A DNA stretch of 9,085 bases. It comes from Oscillospiraceae bacterium (lineage in GTDB: Bacteria; Bacillota; Clostridia; Oscillospirales; CAG-272). Positions within the stretch are counted from its first letter, which is position 1, and each line of letters begins with the position of its first letter. This document shows positions 6,972 through 9,085 of this stretch, piece by piece. The stretch covers positions 1-9,085 of the forward strand of contig SVRB01000059.1 in NCBI GenBank assembly GCA_015065045.1. Direction: 5' to 3'. The notes under the pieces are model-generated. The model made no database searches and had not been told where the DNA came from. It saw only the letters and a program-made list of their open reading frames with translations. A program made the position numbers and the translations under genes.

Positions 6972-8318
6972 TCAGGAAATACCCTGAGCAATCATTGCTT
7001 CAGCAACCTTAAGGAAGCCTGCAATGTTAGCGCCTGCAACGAGGTCATAACCAAGACCGTATTCTTCAGCAATTTTTGCTGACTGATCATGGATATTCTT
7101 CATGATTGAGTGAAGCTTTGCATCAACTTCTTCTGCAGTCCAGCTGTATCTCATACTGTTCTGGCTCATTTCGAGAGCAGAAACTGCAACGCCGCCTGCG
7201 TTTACAGCTTTAGAAGGAGCAACAGCTAATACGCTGTTCTTGAGGAATTTCAATGCTTCGTTAGTTGTAGGCATATTGGAAACTTCGATGTAATATTTAA
7301 CCTTGTTTCCAACTATCTTGATTGCTTCGTCCATTGTTACTTCATTCTGAGTAGCGCAAGGCATGATGATATCAGCTTTTACGCCCCAAGGTTTTTCGCC
7401 CTTAAAGAACTTTGCAGAAGGATACTTTATAGCATAATCTTCAGCTTTGTCACGACCGGAAGCTCTCATTTCGAGAAGGTAATTGATCTTTTCGCCTGTA
7501 ATACCGTCTTCGTCGTAAATGTAACCGTCAGGACCTGAAATAGTAACTACTTTAGCACCAAGCTCAGCAGCTTTTTTACATACACCCCATGCAACGTTGC
7601 CAAATCCGGAAACCGCAATTGTTTTGCCTTCAATAGACTCGCCGAAGTGCTTCAAAACTTCACAAGCATAATAAACAGCGCCGAAACCTGTAGCTTCAGG
7701 GCGAACAAGAGAGCCGCCGTAGCTGAGGCCCTTACCTGTAATAACGCCGTTTTCAAAACCGCCTCTGATTCTCTTGTACTGACCGTAGAGATAACCAATT
7801 TCTCTTGCACCAACACCGATATCACCGGCGGGAACGTCAACATCGGGACCGATGTATCTGTAGAGTTCTGTCATAAATGCCTGGCAGAATCTCATGATTT
7901 CAGCATCGCTCTTACCTCTGGGGTCAAAGTCACTTCCGCCCTTTGCACCGCCGATAGGAAGACCTGTCAAGCTGTTTTTGAATGTCTGTTCAAAACCAAG
8001 GAACTTCATGATACCGATATAAACAGAGGGATGGAAACGAAGTCCGCCCTTGTAAGGACCGATAGCTGAGTTGAACTGTACTCTATAACCACGGTTTACG
8101 TTTACGTTACCGTTATCATCTACCCAAGATACTCTGAAAGAAACCTGTCTGTCGGGTTCAGCCATTCTTTCGAGAATGCCGTACTTTTCATATTCGGGGT
8201 GCTTGTTTACAACTGCTTCGAGGCTTTCGTATACTTCTTCAACTGTCTGAATAAATTCAGGTTCGTTGTAGTTACGAGCTTTTACCTGTTCGATTGTTCT
8301 CTGAATGTAAGAATTCAT
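6972..8318 (-). CDS. gdhA: Glutamate dehydrogenase
   Basis: A 448-residue cytoplasmic enzyme that interconverts 2-oxoglutarate plus ammonia and glutamate using a nicotinamide cofactor; full length for hexameric bacterial GDH (about 445-450). The substrate-binding Lys90 lies in YKGGLRFHP, the catalytic Lys126 in PIGGAKGGSDFDP, and the catalytic Asp166 in DVPAGDIGVG. The Rossmann motif is GFGNVAWG (238-245). SGPDGYIYD (261-269) and MPTTNEAL (349-356) closely match what I remember of the NAD-dependent Clostridium symbiosum enzyme, so NAD use is the better guess, though not proven here. AGGAGG (8324-8329 on this strand) lies 5 bases before the start, a strong site that fixes it. The gene is monocistronic, with its own promoter and a shared bidirectional terminator. 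Confidence 0.98.
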   Translation of the reverse strand: MNSYIQRTIEQVKARNYNEPEFIQTVEEVYESLEAVVNKHPEYEKYGILERMAEPDRQVSFRVSWVDDNGNVNVNRGYRVQFNSAIGPYKGGLRFHPSVYIGIMKFLGFEQTFKNSLTGLPIGGAKGGSDFDPRGKSDAEIMRFCQAFMTELYRYIGPDVDVPAGDIGVGAREIGYLYGQYKRIRGGFENGVITGKGLSYGGSLVRPEATGFGAVYYACEVLKHFGESIEGKTIAVSGFGNVAWGVCKKAAELGAKVVTISGPDGYIYDEDGITGEKINYLLEMRASGRDKAEDYAIKYPSAKFFKGEKPWGVKADIIMPCATQNEVTMDEAIKIVGNKVKYYIEVSNMPTTNEALKFLKNSVLAVAPSKAVNAGGVAVSALEMSQNSMRYSWTAEEVDAKLHSIMKNIHDQSAKIAEEYGLGYDLVAGANIAGFLKVAEAMIAQGIS

Positions 8319-8380
8319 AAAAACCTCCTGTAATTTTACATATATAAAGTATTATTTTTTAACTAAAAAATCTTAATAAT

Positions 8381-8410
8381 ATTATACTGTATTTTGCTGA
8401 AATGTGTCAA
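8381..8410 (-). promoter_or_regulatory. gdhA: Consensus sigma-A promoter of gdhA
   Basis: On the minus strand, TTGACA (8405-8410) and TATAAT (8381-8386) are separated by 18 bases. Both hexamers are perfect and the spacing is within range. Transcription should start near 8374, giving a leader of about 55 bases that ends in the strong AGGAGG site. Confidence 0.85.
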
Positions 8411-8434
8411 TGTGAAACATTAACGAAATTGACA
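8405..8434. repeat. Nested dyads over the -35 region of gdhA (possible operator)
   Basis: The 13-base dyad AATGT-GAA-ACATT (8409-8421) overlaps the upstream edge of the gdhA -35 box. A wider pair, TGTCAAT (8405-8411) and ATTGACA (8428-8434), encloses it with a 16-base spacer. The arms are short and the region A+T-rich, so chance is possible. The position is right for a regulator of gdhA. Confidence 0.35.
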
Positions 8435-8788
8435 GCCTCAAACGGAATGATTTGTGTAATATTTACAAAAAAACTACATATTCGGGTTAATATAATAAAA
8501 AAATAAATCATAAAACTTAATAAAATTAAGCAAAAAACTTAAAATAAAAAAACAATCATTAAAAAAGTGGTGTAAATAGCATAAAAAACAAGTTTAACTA
8601 AATGAGGCAATTAAAAATATAAAAAACAGTTGCTTTTGTTTAATATGAATAAATGCGGCGTATTAAGGTTTATGTGGTTTGCAAATTGTGTAACAGAAAT
8701 AAAAAACGATATTTTGATAGATTTGCACAGATTAAGGTGTTGTTAAATAAAAAAAGTTAAAAAATATTATAAAAATTGCAAAATCATA
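8411..8788. other. Long A+T-rich divergent intergenic region between gdhA and the PRPP synthetase gene
   Basis: Within the 557-base gap between the two divergent starts (8319-8875), this stretch holds no credible gene. It is dominated by A-runs. A 15-base dyad CTTAAT-AAA-ATTAAG sits at 8516-8530, and AAAACTTAA occurs twice, 22 bases apart (8512-8520 and 8534-8542). The only less A+T-rich patch is near 8650-8740, where a 33-codon ATG frame without a ribosome site occurs. I see no recognisable riboswitch, tRNA or terminator. Confidence 0.6.
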
Positions 8789-8817
8789 TTTTAATTTGTA
8801 AAATAATGTGTTATAAT
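8789..8817 (+). promoter_or_regulatory. Extended -10 promoter of the PRPP synthetase gene
   Basis: A perfect TATAAT (8812-8817) is preceded by TG at 8809-8810, the extended -10 arrangement. The best -35 candidate at 17-base spacing is the weak TTTTAA (8789-8794). The predicted start is near 8824, with a leader of about 52 bases. That leader contains a weak A-U-rich hairpin (8836-8842 with 8849-8855) just before the GTGGGGG ribosome site at 8864-8870. Confidence 0.65.
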
Positions 8818-8875
8818 AGATATATCAATATAGACTTTTCAAAAAAACTTGAAAATGGTATTTGTGGGGGAAAAT

Positions 8876-9085
8876 ATGAAAGAGAATATTTTTGGTGAGC
8901 TTAGTGTAATCAGCATGAGAGGCGGCGAAACTTTTGCCGGAAACGTTGATTATTATTTAAAGCAATGGAGAGAATCCGATGAGTCGTTTGTAATTAACGC
9001 GGACTGTCCCAGATTTGGAACAGGTGAAGCGAAGTGCTTGTTGAAGCAGTCGCTCAGAGGACATGACGTTTTCATTATCGCGGAT
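8876..9085 (+). CDS. prs: Ribose-phosphate pyrophosphokinase (PRPP synthetase), N-terminal part, cut by the window edge
   Basis: The family transfers pyrophosphate from ATP to ribose 5-phosphate to make PRPP, the precursor of purines, pyrimidines, NAD, histidine and tryptophan; it is cytoplasmic. Seventy codons are visible, starting MKENIFGELSVISMRGGETF. The diagnostic block is PRFGTGEAKCLLKQSLRGHDVFIIAD, equivalent to the F-x-x-GE...S-x-RG-x-DVF-I segment at the N-terminus of PRPP synthetases. It seems closest to the longer clostridial variant (PRK06827 type, from memory) rather than the classical roughly 315-residue Prs. The catalytic and PRPP-binding regions lie beyond the window, so subfamily and intactness cannot be judged. 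The start at 8876 is supported by GTGGGGG five bases upstream and by the extended -10 promoter. It is divergent from gdhA. Confidence 0.85.
   Translation, partial: MKENIFGELSVISMRGGETFAGNVDYYLKQWRESDESFVINADCPRFGTGEAKCLLKQSLRGHDVFIIAD

Noticed and set aside
7647..8069. 140-codon plus-strand frame inside gdhA
   Set aside because: It lies antisense to the most conserved part of glutamate dehydrogenase and shows no start signal or domain.
8429..8460. Plus-strand TTGACA with TGTAAT as a promoter divergent from gdhA
   Set aside because: The spacing is 20 bases, outside the usual 16-18, and no gene start follows within 400 bases. The TTGACA is more simply one arm of the inverted repeat.
8491..8496. 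Isolated TATAAT in the intergenic region
   Set aside because: It has no -35 at valid spacing and no extended -10. It is expected by chance in such A+T-rich sequence.
8645..8746. 33-codon frame (MNKCGVLRFMW...) in the intergenic region
   Set aside because: There is no ribosome site before it, no conserved pattern, and frames this short are expected by chance. It is kept only as a remark under the intergenic region.
8836..8855. Hairpin in the PRPP synthetase leader as a riboswitch or attenuator
   Set aside because: It is only 7 bp, nearly all A-U, with no U-tract and no conserved riboswitch core visible.

Overview
The window looks like chromosome of an A+T-rich, Gram-positive anaerobe of the class Clostridia, probably gut-associated. 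This is inferred from four things: a single-chain purL of the clostridial type, a glutamate dehydrogenase very like the Clostridium symbiosum enzyme, surface proteins built with signal/anchor segments and lipoboxes rather than outer-membrane features, and strong Shine-Dalgarno sites with consensus sigma-A promoters. No phage, transposon, CRISPR, rRNA or tRNA feature is visible.

Layout, left to right. (1) 1-1678: the 3' part of purL, closed by a strong terminator (1690-1725). (2) 1807-2850: a P-loop ATPase of the uncharacterised PRK06851 type, whose second half is a decayed copy of the first. (3) 2880-3173, minus strand: a small lipoprotein that shares a bidirectional terminator with the ATPase. 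(4) 3274-6909: a perfect TTGACA-N17-TATAAT promoter followed by two genes 25 bases apart (or 1 base, depending on the start used) that encode large extracellular proteins. The first is membrane-tethered, with a sialate-O-acetylesterase-like (SGNH) domain that has lost its catalytic residues and a C-terminal laminin-G/concanavalin-like domain. The second is a parallel beta-helix protein with a signal peptide and a C-terminal membrane anchor. A perfect 19-bp hairpin ends the unit. (5) 6972-8318, minus strand: gdhA, with its own consensus promoter. (6) 8319-8875: a long, very A+T-rich divergent intergenic region. (7) 8876-end: the start of a phosphoribosylpyrophosphate synthetase gene.

The housekeeping genes share a nitrogen/purine theme: PRPP synthetase makes the purine precursor, FGAM synthase consumes glutamine in purine synthesis, and GDH links ammonia to glutamate. 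They are separately transcribed, so this is context rather than an operon. The most unusual content is the two-gene surface cassette, which I read as a candidate cell-surface, glycan-facing adhesion or binding system built around a pseudo-esterase. That role is inference. The sequence directly shows the domain order, the lost active-site residues and the shared transcription unit.
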